Assembly (NCBI GenBank): GCA_028287135.1
Contig: JAQBQE010000019.1
Location: 1-64,000, forward strand
Direction of reading: 5' to 3'
Source: Myxococcales bacterium
GTDB taxonomy: Bacteria; Myxococcota_A; Polyangia; Haliangiales; Haliangiaceae
Length of the DNA stretch: 64,000 nucleotides
A model generated the notes under the pieces. That model had not been told where the DNA came from and did not search any database. It saw only the letters and a list, made by a program, of their open reading frames with translations. Positions 41,273 to 49,362 of this stretch are shown in pieces. The position numbers were made by a program, and so were the translations under genes. Position 1 is the first letter of the stretch. Every line of letters starts with the position of its first letter.

Positions 41273-42598
41273 ATGCATCGCCTTCACCTCCTCCTCGCGG
41301 TCCTGCTCGGCGCCGGCTGTTACTCGCCGTCGGTCGAGCCGTGCCGTTACGTGTGCAACGGCGCGACGTGCCCGAGCGGCCTGACGTGCAACGCGCAGGG
41401 GATGTGTGCGTCCTCGGCCACCGAGATGTGCGGCGGTGACGGGGGCCCGATCGCCGACGCCCCGCCGGATTCGTCCTGCGGGTGGCCGGCGGCCACGAAC
41501 GTCGATCCGTGTGCGCTGCGCGCGGATCAGGTGACCGCTCCCTGGAACATCCGCGATGGCGAGGTGTGGACGATCGACACCGACATGCTGACCGTGCGGC
41601 TGAACAACCAGACCGTGCCGTTTCCACTGATCAGCCAGAACGATCAGACCACCGCGGTGCCCCAGGTGCCGCAGGTCGCCCTCGTCACGGTCGGAGACGT
41701 CACCCTCAGCGCCCAGGGCGGGCTGCAGGTCATCGGTGCTCGTCCGCTGACGATCCTCGTCAATGGCACCGCGTTGATCGCCGGCTCGATCGAGATCCAG
41801 CCGACGGTGGTCGGCGGGTTCGCGTGCCCGACGTCGGGTAGCAATGGCGGCTCGGTGACGACGCAGGCGGGTGCCGGTGGTGGCGGCGGCGGTGGCTTCG
41901 GACCGAACGACCACACGACCGCGGGTCAAGTGGGCGGCAATGGTGGCGCGTCTCCGCCGCCGGTCGCTGGCGGCGGGATCGGCGGAACAGGCGGCAACGT
42001 CTCGAACGCGATCGATGCGCGACGACTCAGTCCGCTGCGCCCCGGCTGTCCCGGTGGGCAGGGCGGAACGACGCCGAACCCAGGCTCCATGGGCGGTCGT
42101 CCCGGTGCGGGCGGCGGAGCGATCCAGATCTCGGCCCGACTGCGGCTGACCATCGCGGGCATGATCAACGCACCGGGGGGCGGTGGCGCGGTCGGTACGC
42201 CCGGCGGGGGTGGTGGTGGCGGCGCGGGCGGTGCGATCTTGCTCGAGGCCGCGATGGTCGACCTCGTGTCGGGCGCGCGCCTGTGTGCGAACGGCGGTGG
42301 CGGAGCAACCGGAATCAGCATCGCCACCGGTCAGGGTCAGATCGGGCTGTGCAGCGGGGTGGCAGCACTCGGTGGCGGCGAGAGCCCGAACGGGACGCCC
42401 GCCTCGTCCTCGGGTGGTGCCGGAGCGACCGCCATGCTCGATGCCGAGGTCGGACAGCTCGGTAAGACGGGGACGGACAGCGCGAATCCGGCGACCTCGG
42501 GCGGCGGTGGCGGGGGCGGTGTCGGTCGGATCCGTATCAACGGACAGCTCACCGTGGCGCCACCTGTCCTGTCGACGCCGAAGTACACCGTCCCCTGA
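41273..42598 (+). CDS. Glycine-rich lipoprotein with Cys-rich N-terminal module
   Basis: A 441-residue lipoprotein. Signal and lipobox (LLGAGC, Cys16) precede the same Cys module as in the previous gene (EPCRYVCNGATC, CPSGLTCNAQGMC). After a beta region (about residues 80-190) come several Gly-rich stretches, e.g. GAGGGGGGGFG, GGGGGGGAGG and SGGGGGGGVG, mixed with hydrophobic strands ('AIQISARLRLTIAGMINAPG', 'AILLEAAMVDLVSGARLCANG'). This is the pattern of Gly-rich parallel beta-helix-like surface proteins of myxobacteria. The ATG at 41273 lies one base after the preceding stop. Surface location is inferred. Confidence 0.8.
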   Translation: MHRLHLLLAVLLGAGCYSPSVEPCRYVCNGATCPSGLTCNAQGMCASSATEMCGGDGGPIADAPPDSSCGWPAATNVDPCALRADQVTAPWNIRDGEVWTIDTDMLTVRLNNQTVPFPLISQNDQTTAVPQVPQVALVTVGDVTLSAQGGLQVIGARPLTILVNGTALIAGSIEIQPTVVGGFACPTSGSNGGSVTTQAGAGGGGGGGFGPNDHTTAGQVGGNGGASPPPVAGGGIGGTGGNVSNAIDARRLSPLRPGCPGGQGGTTPNPGSMGGRPGAGGGAIQISARLRLTIAGMINAPGGGGAVGTPGGGGGGGAGGAILLEAAMVDLVSGARLCANGGGGATGISIATGQGQIGLCSGVAALGGGESPNGTPASSSGGAGATAMLDAEVGQLGKTGTDSANPATSGGGGGGGVGRIRINGQLTVAPPVLSTPKYTVP

Positions 42599-42631
42599 TC
42601 ACGCGCCTCGACTCGATCGGATACTCACCTC

Positions 42632-43146
42632 GTGGATTGCCGATCGGTCGTCGTGGGGTTCGTCACGCTCGTCCTCGGGTGGTGCACGAACGCGTGCCCA
42701 CGGGCACGGCGATGTTCCGTCGCGATCTCGACGGCGTGATCCTTCGGTGGAATTCTCCGGCCTCGTTCGACCCCACGAGCGGGAAGCTGACGTGGAGCAC
42801 GATCACCCCGTCCGGGGTGCCGAACGTGGCGACGCCGAGCTTCGTGACCGCCGTCGCCCAGTACGGACGGGGCAACATGAACGTGACGTGGCGGTTGATC
42901 GCGCCCCCATCGCGCATCGTCCCGACCGGCAACACGTTCACGATCGTGTTTCCCGACGTCCCCGGCATGCGGATCTTCGAGCCGATGACCGGCGATGCAC
43001 CGTTCCCCATCCAGGGGCTCGACACCTTCCACGTCGACCAGGGCGTGGCGCGCGAGGTCATCGAGATGTTCGAGCCGAGTATCACCGACGTCGACTTCTT
43101 CGGGATCCCGGGGCTGACCCACATCACGATCTCGAACGGGGGCTGA
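42632..43146 (+). pseudogene. Decayed paralogue of the 39832-41271 lipoprotein
   Basis: A GTG at 42632 opens VVVGFVTLVLGWCTNAC, a lipoprotein-like signal, but that frame ends after 35 codons. A second frame, from about 42695, encodes the equivalent of the last 150 residues of the 39832-41271 protein: FRRDLDGVILRWNSPASFD, 'VTAVAQYGRGNMNVTWRLIAP', VFPDVPGMRIFEP, 'AREVIEMFEPSITDVDFF'. The middle, with the Cys module and body, is missing and the two ends are out of frame. This is best explained by a large internal deletion in a third tandem copy. The C-terminal frame could start at ATG 42637 or ATG 42712, without a signal peptide. Confidence 0.65.
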
Positions 43147-43151
43147 CACGC

Positions 43152-43433
43152 GTGTCGTCGCTGATCCCGGTCGGAGACGGCCGACCGGTGTCCCGGTGCA
43201 AGCTATGCGAGAAGCCCGCGGTCGGCCCCTGCGCACGGTGCAAGGCCGCGATCTGTGGTGACTGCTGCGAGCTCACCGAGGGTGGAGCGACGACCTTCGC
43301 GATCTGCACGAGCTGTGTGCGGCGCGGCGGCGCGACCCTCCGGCCGGCGTGGCTGGGCCTGCTCGGCTGGCTCGCCCTGATCATCCTGCCGCTCGCTGCC
43401 ATCGCAGTCGCCCTCGCGCTCCTCCGCCGCTGA
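43152..43433 (+). CDS. Small membrane protein with Cys-rich (B-box/zinc ribbon-like) head
   Basis: A 93-residue protein. The N-terminal 55 residues hold four CxxC-type pairs (CKLC, CARC, CGDCC, CTSC) in the spacing of a B-box or treble-clef zinc domain ('KPAVGPCARCKAAICGDCC'). A single membrane segment forms the C-terminus (WLGLLGWLALIILPLAAIAVALALL). The domain likely faces the cytoplasm and binds zinc. Similar short proteins are scattered in myxobacteria. The GTG at 43152 is 5 bp after the decayed copy upstream. Role unknown. Confidence 0.72.
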   Translation: MSSLIPVGDGRPVSRCKLCEKPAVGPCARCKAAICGDCCELTEGGATTFAICTSCVRRGGATLRPAWLGLLGWLALIILPLAAIAVALALLRR

Positions 43434-43447
43434 TACTCTGTACCGAC

Positions 43448-43918
43448 GTGACCGAGAGCCTGCTGTCGACGTTTGGCTTGTACGGTGGCGCCCTCGCGAT
43501 CGGGTTCATCGCCGGCATGTTCCCGGTGGTCAGCATCGAGCTGTTCCTCGTCGGGATCTCGGCGTACACGTTGCCGACGCCACTGGCCGTGGTCCTGCTC
43601 GTGCTGCTCGGCGCGGTCGGCCACCAGATCGCGAAGACCATCTGCTACTACGCCGGCATCGGCGCGCTCGAGCTGCCTCGCGGCAGGGTCAAGGACCGGA
43701 TCGAGAAGGCGCGCGCGCGGATCGATCGCTGGAACAAGCGACCGAAGCTGATCATGTTTCTCGCGGCGACCGTCGGCCTGCCGCCGATGTACTTGCTCGC
43801 CTTCGTCGCCGCCCCGCTGATGCACATGAAGTTCTGGCCGTTCACGGCGCTCACGTTCTTCGGCCGGATCGGGCGCTACGCGACGTTGATGATCGTGTCG
43901 CAGTGGATCGCCAGCTGA
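43448..43918 (+). CDS. DedA/VTT-like small membrane protein
   Basis: A 156-residue membrane protein. It has the VTT/SNARE-associated pattern: an N-terminal hydrophobic hairpin (LYGGALAIGFIAGMFPVVS, 'ELFLVGISAY'), a middle helix with a 'GAVGHQIAKTICYYAG' turn, an amphipathic stretch ('RIEKARARIDRWNKRPKL') and a final membrane part with 'GRIGRYATLM'. Relatives such as YqaA and DedA proteins move lipid carriers or affect membrane potential. Substrate unknown. GTG at 43448. Its last 43 bases overlap the convergent peptidase gene. Confidence 0.75.
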   Translation: MTESLLSTFGLYGGALAIGFIAGMFPVVSIELFLVGISAYTLPTPLAVVLLVLLGAVGHQIAKTICYYAGIGALELPRGRVKDRIEKARARIDRWNKRPKLIMFLAATVGLPPMYLLAFVAAPLMHMKFWPFTALTFFGRIGRYATLMIVSQWIAS

Positions 43919-44481
43919 GCTCGCGCGCGCGGGCTCCACACCGCGAGACCGTAGCGATGCACGCGTCGTCGGGTTCGGCCCTCGAGATCGTGCCAGCGCT
44001 CGGCGAGCGCGGGCCATGACAGAAACCCGCGGGCGCTCTCGATCAGCGGATCCTCGAGGTACAGCCCGCGCGCATCGTGACCGATCGCGACGACCCAGTG
44101 GCCGTCGGACCACGCGTGGCGATACGATGACAGCTCGCCCCACGCCTGCAGCATCAGGATCACCGGGTGCCCGCGATCGAGCCGAGCCCGGAGCTCGCCG
44201 TCCATCATCCCGCGGGTTTCGGCATGGCGGAGGCCGTAGCGACGCAGCGCCTTGATCAGGTGTGCGGGGTCGCTGCCCTCGGGGCCAAACCCCATGTCGC
44301 GGACGACCGCGTCTTCCGTGGCTGGCCCGACGCCGTAGTACGCGCTCACGGCGAGGACCGCAGCGGCGCCACAGGTGTAGTCCTTGCGTTGCGCGACGCA
44401 CGGAAGACCGACGCTGAGGGCGCCACGCGGGATTCTCCGTGCCACGGGACAGAACCTACCTTGTATCGCGCGGGGTTCCAT
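43876..44481 (-). CDS. C39-like cysteine peptidase
   Basis: A 201-residue papain-fold protein of the bacteriocin-processing C39 type. Catalytic Cys37 lies in KDYTCGAAAV, the His in DGHWVVAIGHD, and the Asp in LYLEDPL. No ABC transporter domain is attached, so it is a stand-alone member ('C39 family', DUF3335-like). Possible roles are cleavage of a leader peptide or a general cytoplasmic hydrolase. ATG at 44481 is chosen to avoid overlap with the divergent BolA gene, 13 bp away. The 3' end overlaps the VTT-like gene by 43 bp. Confidence 0.82.
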   Translation of the reverse strand: MEPRAIQGRFCPVARRIPRGALSVGLPCVAQRKDYTCGAAAVLAVSAYYGVGPATEDAVVRDMGFGPEGSDPAHLIKALRRYGLRHAETRGMMDGELRARLDRGHPVILMLQAWGELSSYRHAWSDGHWVVAIGHDARGLYLEDPLIESARGFLSWPALAERWHDLEGRTRRRVHRYGLAVWSPRARAQLAIHCDTIINVA

Positions 44482-44494
44482 GCGAACGAAGGGC

Positions 44495-44752
44495 ATGAGC
44501 GACCACGCGACAGACTTCGTTGGCTCCATCGAGGAAGCGATCACGACCGCGATCAAGGACAAGATGCCTGACGCCGCGGTGGAGGTCTCCGGCGGCGGCG
44601 GTCACTGGCGGATCGGCGTCGTGTCCACGGCGTTCGCCGGCAAGAGCATGCTCGAGCAGCAGCGGCTCGTGCTCGGCGCGATCAAGCACCTGATCAACGG
44701 TGCGAATCCGCCGGTGCACGCGGTCGACTCGCTGACGACCAAGACGCCCTGA
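44495..44752 (+). CDS. BolA family protein
   Basis: An 85-residue BolA-type protein. The core 'AAVEVSGGGGHWRIGVVSTAFAG' and KSMLEQQRLVLGAI, then 'INGANPPVHAVDSLTTKTP', match the class II KH-like fold; the His in 'GHWRI' and the C-terminal 'VHAV' His are the usual ligands for a [2Fe-2S] cluster shared with monothiol glutaredoxins. No glutaredoxin gene is near. ATG at 44495 is used; ATG at 44480 is an alternative. Confidence 0.88.
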   Translation: MSDHATDFVGSIEEAITTAIKDKMPDAAVEVSGGGGHWRIGVVSTAFAGKSMLEQQRLVLGAIKHLINGANPPVHAVDSLTTKTP

Positions 44753-44761
44753 CGACGACGT

Positions 44762-46663
44762 TCAGCGATCCGCGGGCTTGGTCGGCGCGAGCATCTCCGC
44801 GATCGTGTCGCGGGTCACCGGGTGATAACCGGCCTTGGCCTTCTCGAACACGGCCGCCGCATGCGCCCGCCAGAAATCGTTCTTCGCGATCATCGCCGTG
44901 TACACCGTGCGCACGAGCCAGCGCCGACCGACGCGCACCAGATACGCATCGACCGTCGGCGCGGCTTCCCGCACGTCGGCCTGGATCAGCACCGGGAGCC
45001 AGCTCATCGCGATCAGCGCGTTGGTCGAGGCCGTCAGCTTGTACGTCGCATCGAGGGCGAGCAGCCGCTCGCGCGTGGTGTCCTTGGGCATCCCGCCGAG
45101 GAAGGCGAGCCATTCGGTCGTCTTCCAGTCCTTTGCCGCCGGTAGCGTCCCCGTTGTCGCGAACGCGACAGCCTCGGCCTCGAGCGCAGCGAGCCGCGCA
45201 GACGTCGTCGGTGGTGCGGTCGCGGGAAGCCCCGGCTGATGCAGCCACTCGGCGAGCGTCCAGCCTGGATCCTTGGCCTTGAACAGCGGTGCGGCGTCGG
45301 CCTCGAACGTCTTTGTGTCGGACGACTGGAACGCGAGGCGATCGAAACGCGCGCGGAGGAAGGCATCGAATGTGTCGCGACCGAACGCGAGCTCCATCGC
45401 GTGGAGCAGCAGCGCGCCCTTGTCGTAGGCGATCTCCGACACGATGTCGTCGGGATCGCGCTCGGTTCCCCAGTCGAGCGCCAGCCGCGAATCGAGATTG
45501 GTGCGGCCCATCTCCGCGAGCGCCTTGTCGAGATCCTTGCGGCCGTTCGCCCACGCCATCTCGGCGTGCTCGGTACCGCGCAGCGCCTCCATGATCCGGC
45601 GCTCGACGTAGGTGGTGAAGCCCTCGTTGAGCCAGGTGTCGTTCCACGTCGAGTTGGTGACGAGGTTTCCCGACCACGAGTGCGCGAGCTCGTGCGCGAT
45701 CAATCCGACGAGCGCGCGATCACCCGTGATCACCGTCGGTGTCAGGAACGTCAACCGCGGGTTCTCCATGCCCCCGAATGGAAAGCTCGGCGGCAACACC
45801 AGGATGTCGTAGCGGCCCCAGCGATACGGGCCGTACAGCTTCTCCGCAGCGGCGATCATCGCGTCGACCTCGGCGAACTCGCGGGCAGCGGCCTCGACGA
45901 TCGATGGCTCCGCGTAGACGCCGGTGCGCTCGCCGATCGGCTGGAACGCGAGGTCACCGACCGCGAGCGCCATCAGGTACGACGGGATCGGCTGGGTCAT
46001 CCGGAACTCCCACGATCCATTCGCGAGCGGCGCACTCGGATTCTCCGCACTCATCACCGGGCGCACGCCCTGGGGGACGACGATCGTCGCGTCGTACGTG
46101 AACCGCACGCCGGGCGTGTCCTGCAGCGGGATCCACGTCCGCGCGAGGATCGCCTGGGACTGGGTGAACAGCATCGGCTGCTTCTTGCCCGCGGTGCCCG
46201 CGGGGTCGACCCACAGCAGTGCCTTCGCAGCGGGCGAGGTGCGGTATGCGATCGCCACGCAGTCACTCGCCGGTGTGATCGTCAGCGCCTGCCCGAGTCG
46301 CTTCACGACAGGCGCTGTCGTCGACGGGACCGGCTGGGCGGTCGTGCAATCGGTGACCGTGTCGATCGAGAGACCGTCGGTATCGAGGATCACAGTCGAT
46401 GCGCTCGGCTCGCGCTTCGCGAGCGTCAGCCGCGCCTTGCCGGTGAGGATCTTCGTCGTGAAGTCGACGGAGAGGTGAAGCGACAGGTGGGTGACGACGA
46501 TCTGCTCGGGGTTCGACAGCGAGTGCGGATCGCGGCGCGAGGCGACGGCTGGCGTGGCGGATCCCGACGACCCAGATCCGGTCGGCGGGGCGGGCACCGG
46601 CTCGCGCCGCTCCTTGCACGCGGACAGAGCGACCAGCAGCGTACAGACAGCAGCGCGAACCAC
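44762..46663 (-). CDS. M1 family aminopeptidase lipoprotein (LTA4 hydrolase-like)
   Basis: A 633-residue zinc aminopeptidase. Lipobox VALSAC (Cys16). The N-terminal M1 beta domain is at residues 50-235; exopeptidase motif GGMEN (297-301), zinc motif HELAH (324-328) with Glu347 in NEGFTTYVE, then 'SEIAYDKGALLLHAME'. A C-terminal helical domain as in leukotriene A4 hydrolase occupies about 480-630. It likely trims peptides in the periplasm. GTG at 46663 is chosen for the signal peptide; a TTG overlapping the preceding stop is an alternative. It follows the lipoprotein gene at 46681-47349 by 17 bp. Confidence 0.9.
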   Translation of the reverse strand: MVRAAVCTLLVALSACKERREPVPAPPTGSGSSGSATPAVASRRDPHSLSNPEQIVVTHLSLHLSVDFTTKILTGKARLTLAKREPSASTVILDTDGLSIDTVTDCTTAQPVPSTTAPVVKRLGQALTITPASDCVAIAYRTSPAAKALLWVDPAGTAGKKQPMLFTQSQAILARTWIPLQDTPGVRFTYDATIVVPQGVRPVMSAENPSAPLANGSWEFRMTQPIPSYLMALAVGDLAFQPIGERTGVYAEPSIVEAAAREFAEVDAMIAAAEKLYGPYRWGRYDILVLPPSFPFGGMENPRLTFLTPTVITGDRALVGLIAHELAHSWSGNLVTNSTWNDTWLNEGFTTYVERRIMEALRGTEHAEMAWANGRKDLDKALAEMGRTNLDSRLALDWGTERDPDDIVSEIAYDKGALLLHAMELAFGRDTFDAFLRARFDRLAFQSSDTKTFEADAAPLFKAKDPGWTLAEWLHQPGLPATAPPTTSARLAALEAEAVAFATTGTLPAAKDWKTTEWLAFLGGMPKDTTRERLLALDATYKLTASTNALIAMSWLPVLIQADVREAAPTVDAYLVRVGRRWLVRTVYTAMIAKNDFWRAHAAAVFEKAKAGYHPVTRDTIAEMLAPTKPADR

Positions 46664-46680
46664 GACGGAACTGTAGTCGA

Positions 46681-47349
46681 TCAACGCTTCGGCGTGCTGT
46701 GTGCGCGTTCCATCTCGTCGAGCATCGTCGTCAGGTAGGTCTCGATCTGGGCCGGCGGCGGCGTGAGGCACTCTCCACGCTGCGTCAGCACGGACTCCCA
46801 CTTCCAGTAGCCCGGCGGCTTCGGCGGCTCTGGTTGCTTGCGCTTCCAGAACCACAGCCGCGCCTCGCGCACGCCCGGCGGGTACGGCGTCGCCGCGCGC
46901 TGATAGTCGTTGGTCCACAGATAGAACCGCGGCACGACATCTCCCGAGATCTTGCCGAGCTCGATGATCCGCTGAAGCTTCGCCGGCGGCTGTGCGAGAA
47001 ATCGCTGGAGCTGTGCGTACGCCGTGGTCGCGCACGCGATCGCCTGCTCGCTCGCACTCGCGGGGTTCTTGTCGGTCTCCCCCGGCGGCACCTCGCCCTG
47101 CTTTGGATAGAACCCCCACAGGACCTCCTGGGGATACTTGATGTCCTCGGTCCCGGCGTAGGGCCAGTACTCCGCCCCGGTCAGCGTGAAGCCGTTCATC
47201 TCGAACGACGCCATTGCCTGGATCTGGCGATCCTGAGACGCCATCGCCGACGACGCTGGCGTCGCCGAGGCCTCGTTGACCTCGCGCTTCGGCGACGACT
47301 TGCAACCGACGACGCTGACCAGGATCACGGACAGGAGCACGAGACGCAT
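46681..47349 (-). CDS. Lipoprotein of unknown function
   Basis: A 222-residue lipoprotein with lipobox VSVVGC (Cys16) and a Ser/Ala linker. The body is rich in aromatic residues (EYWPYAGTEDIKYPQEVLW, 'RLWFWKRKQPEPPKPPGYW') and has two Cys outside the lipobox ('IACATTAYAQL', GECLTPPP). No domain is recognised. It starts with ATG at 47349 and precedes the M1 aminopeptidase by 17 bp, so the two are likely cotranscribed and both exported. Confidence 0.7.
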   Translation of the reverse strand: MRLVLLSVILVSVVGCKSSPKREVNEASATPASSAMASQDRQIQAMASFEMNGFTLTGAEYWPYAGTEDIKYPQEVLWGFYPKQGEVPPGETDKNPASASEQAIACATTAYAQLQRFLAQPPAKLQRIIELGKISGDVVPRFYLWTNDYQRAATPYPPGVREARLWFWKRKQPEPPKPPGYWKWESVLTQRGECLTPPPAQIETYLTTMLDEMERAHSTPKR

Positions 47350-47375
47350 CCCGCGCTGATAACACGAGCGCAGCG

Positions 47376-49250
47376 TCAGGCGGTCGCGATCGTGATCCCG
47401 ATGCCGATCAGGCTCTCACCTGCGATCAGCCCCGAGGCGATCGGCACGATGTACGGATCGAACCGCGGATACTTGCGGCGGACCACCTCGGCGAGCGCGG
47501 CGCCCATGAACATCACGAGGCTATTCGAGAACGGCACGACCATCGCGAGCCCGATCCCGAACGGCGACGGCACGAACGCCTTGATGTGCTTCGGTGCGTA
47601 CTTCTCGACGATCGCGAGCCCGATGCCGGCGAGCAGGCCGATCAGGATCGCGATCTGCTTCGACTCGTGGAGCGCATCGATCCCGCCGACGAACGCCTTC
47701 GACACGTTCGCCCACACCACGCACGACGGAGCCGGCCAGTCATCACCGCCGAGCGTCGCCGGATCGATCAGCAGATCGAACAGCGGCACGATGATCGCCG
47801 CGCCTGCGAGCACACCGAACAGCTGCGCGTAGACCTGGTGGCGCGGCTTGGCCCCGAGCAGCCAGCCGGTCTTGAGCGTGGTCAGCAGATCCGCCGCGTG
47901 CAGACCGATGCCGCCGGTGACGTTCGCCGACATGATGTTGCCGGTCAGGTTTCCCGGCGTGATCGCGCCGTAGATCATCTGGGTGACCGGGCCGAGCGCC
48001 TTGGTCGGCGTGACGTCGGTCTCGCCGGTGACCCGCGCGGCGATGAAGCCCATCAGCACGGCGAGCGGGACCGCGAACACCGCTGCGTACAGCGGGATGT
48101 CGAACATCAGGTACATCAGCGCGACGATCGGGGGCGTCAGCAGCAAGCAACCGACCGGGAACCACCACTCGGGGGCCTCGACCGCACCGATGCCGGTGCC
48201 CTGGCTCGCACGCGTCTTCTTGTTGAGCATCCCCCCGATGCCGGAGAACGCACGCCCGAGGCTGCGCCAGTCGAGCGCGAACGAGGTCAGCCCCGCACCG
48301 ACGAGGATCGCGGCACCCGGCCACAGCGTCCAGTCGATGATGCCCGCGTAGCTGACCGGCTTGTCGCCCATCTGCTTGACCAGATCGCGCTCGAACAGCG
48401 CCGGCGCGATGATCGCGTAATTGATCACGGCGCCGACCAGCAGCGACCACCCGGTGCGGAACGAGATCAGCATGCCCGCGCCGAGCAGCACGACCTCGGT
48501 CTTCAGCGCGATCGTCCACTTCACCGCCGCATGACCCATGATCTGGAACGGTGGGTTGAACGTCGCCGGGATCACCTTCCACAGATCGCGCAGCAGCGCG
48601 AGCAGGCCACCGATCGCAGCGGAGATCGCGAGCGCCTTGGCGGCACCGGTGCCCTTGCCCTCGCCGGCGAGATGCATCGTGCGGATGGTCTCCGCGGTCG
48701 CGGTGCCGGTCGGAAACGGGAGCGCTTCCTTGTTGATCAGCTGACGCTTGATCGGGATCGCTGCGAACACGCCGAGCGCGGCGATGATCCCGAACCACGC
48801 GATCATCCCGATCTGGTTCGGGCGCACCGTGGTCACCATCAGCAGCGCGCCGAACGCCGCCGCGTTGCCACCGGCCGTCATGTACCCGGCACCCGAGGCG
48901 ACGGTGGTCAGCGCGTTGTTCTCGAGCACGCCGAGCGGGCGCTTGATCAGGCCGAGCTTGTGCAGACCGGCGAACGTCGCGAAGGCGAGGATGCACGCGG
49001 TCAGCGTGACGCCGAGGCTCCAGCCGGTCTTGAAGAACACGTAGATGTTCGACGCCGACATCACGCCGCCGATCAGGATGCCGACGATCACGGCGCGCAC
49101 CGTCAGGTTCGGCGCGTCGGGCTGGTAGACCTCGCGCAGCCAGCGCGCCTCCTCGATCGAATCACCTGCGTCGGGCGGCGGCACCTGAGGGCTCACGCCC
49201 GAGACCACCGTTGCCGCGGGGAGCTCTGATGGTGGAGATGTCGGCGTCAC
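47376..49250 (-). CDS. OPT family oligopeptide transporter
   Basis: A 624-residue transporter with about 15 membrane segments. OPT features: 'TVRAVIVGILIGGVMSASNIY' in helix 1, 'TVASGAGYMTAGGNAAAFGA', 'RQLINKEALPFPTGTATAETI' (the N-P-F/L-P motif region of prokaryotic OPTs), and 'GNLTGNIMSANVTGGIGLHAADLL'. Prokaryotic members move di/tripeptides, or metal-chelate compounds in the YSL branch, with protons. The start is GTG at 49250. It is divergent from the peptidase lipoprotein gene at 49363. Substrate unknown. Confidence 0.88.
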   Translation of the reverse strand: MTPTSPPSELPAATVVSGVSPQVPPPDAGDSIEEARWLREVYQPDAPNLTVRAVIVGILIGGVMSASNIYVFFKTGWSLGVTLTACILAFATFAGLHKLGLIKRPLGVLENNALTTVASGAGYMTAGGNAAAFGALLMVTTVRPNQIGMIAWFGIIAALGVFAAIPIKRQLINKEALPFPTGTATAETIRTMHLAGEGKGTGAAKALAISAAIGGLLALLRDLWKVIPATFNPPFQIMGHAAVKWTIALKTEVVLLGAGMLISFRTGWSLLVGAVINYAIIAPALFERDLVKQMGDKPVSYAGIIDWTLWPGAAILVGAGLTSFALDWRSLGRAFSGIGGMLNKKTRASQGTGIGAVEAPEWWFPVGCLLLTPPIVALMYLMFDIPLYAAVFAVPLAVLMGFIAARVTGETDVTPTKALGPVTQMIYGAITPGNLTGNIMSANVTGGIGLHAADLLTTLKTGWLLGAKPRHQVYAQLFGVLAGAAIIVPLFDLLIDPATLGGDDWPAPSCVVWANVSKAFVGGIDALHESKQIAILIGLLAGIGLAIVEKYAPKHIKAFVPSPFGIGLAMVVPFSNSLVMFMGAALAEVVRRKYPRFDPYIVPIASGLIAGESLIGIGITIATA

Positions 49251-49362
49251 GAGCAGCGGACCTTAGCCGTACGCGTTCGCGGTTCTCAAGCTCCGCCGTG
49301 TGAACGAACATCAAGCCAGACAGTCGTTGACGCTCCGCGGCGCCCCGGGGTACGTGGCGGCC

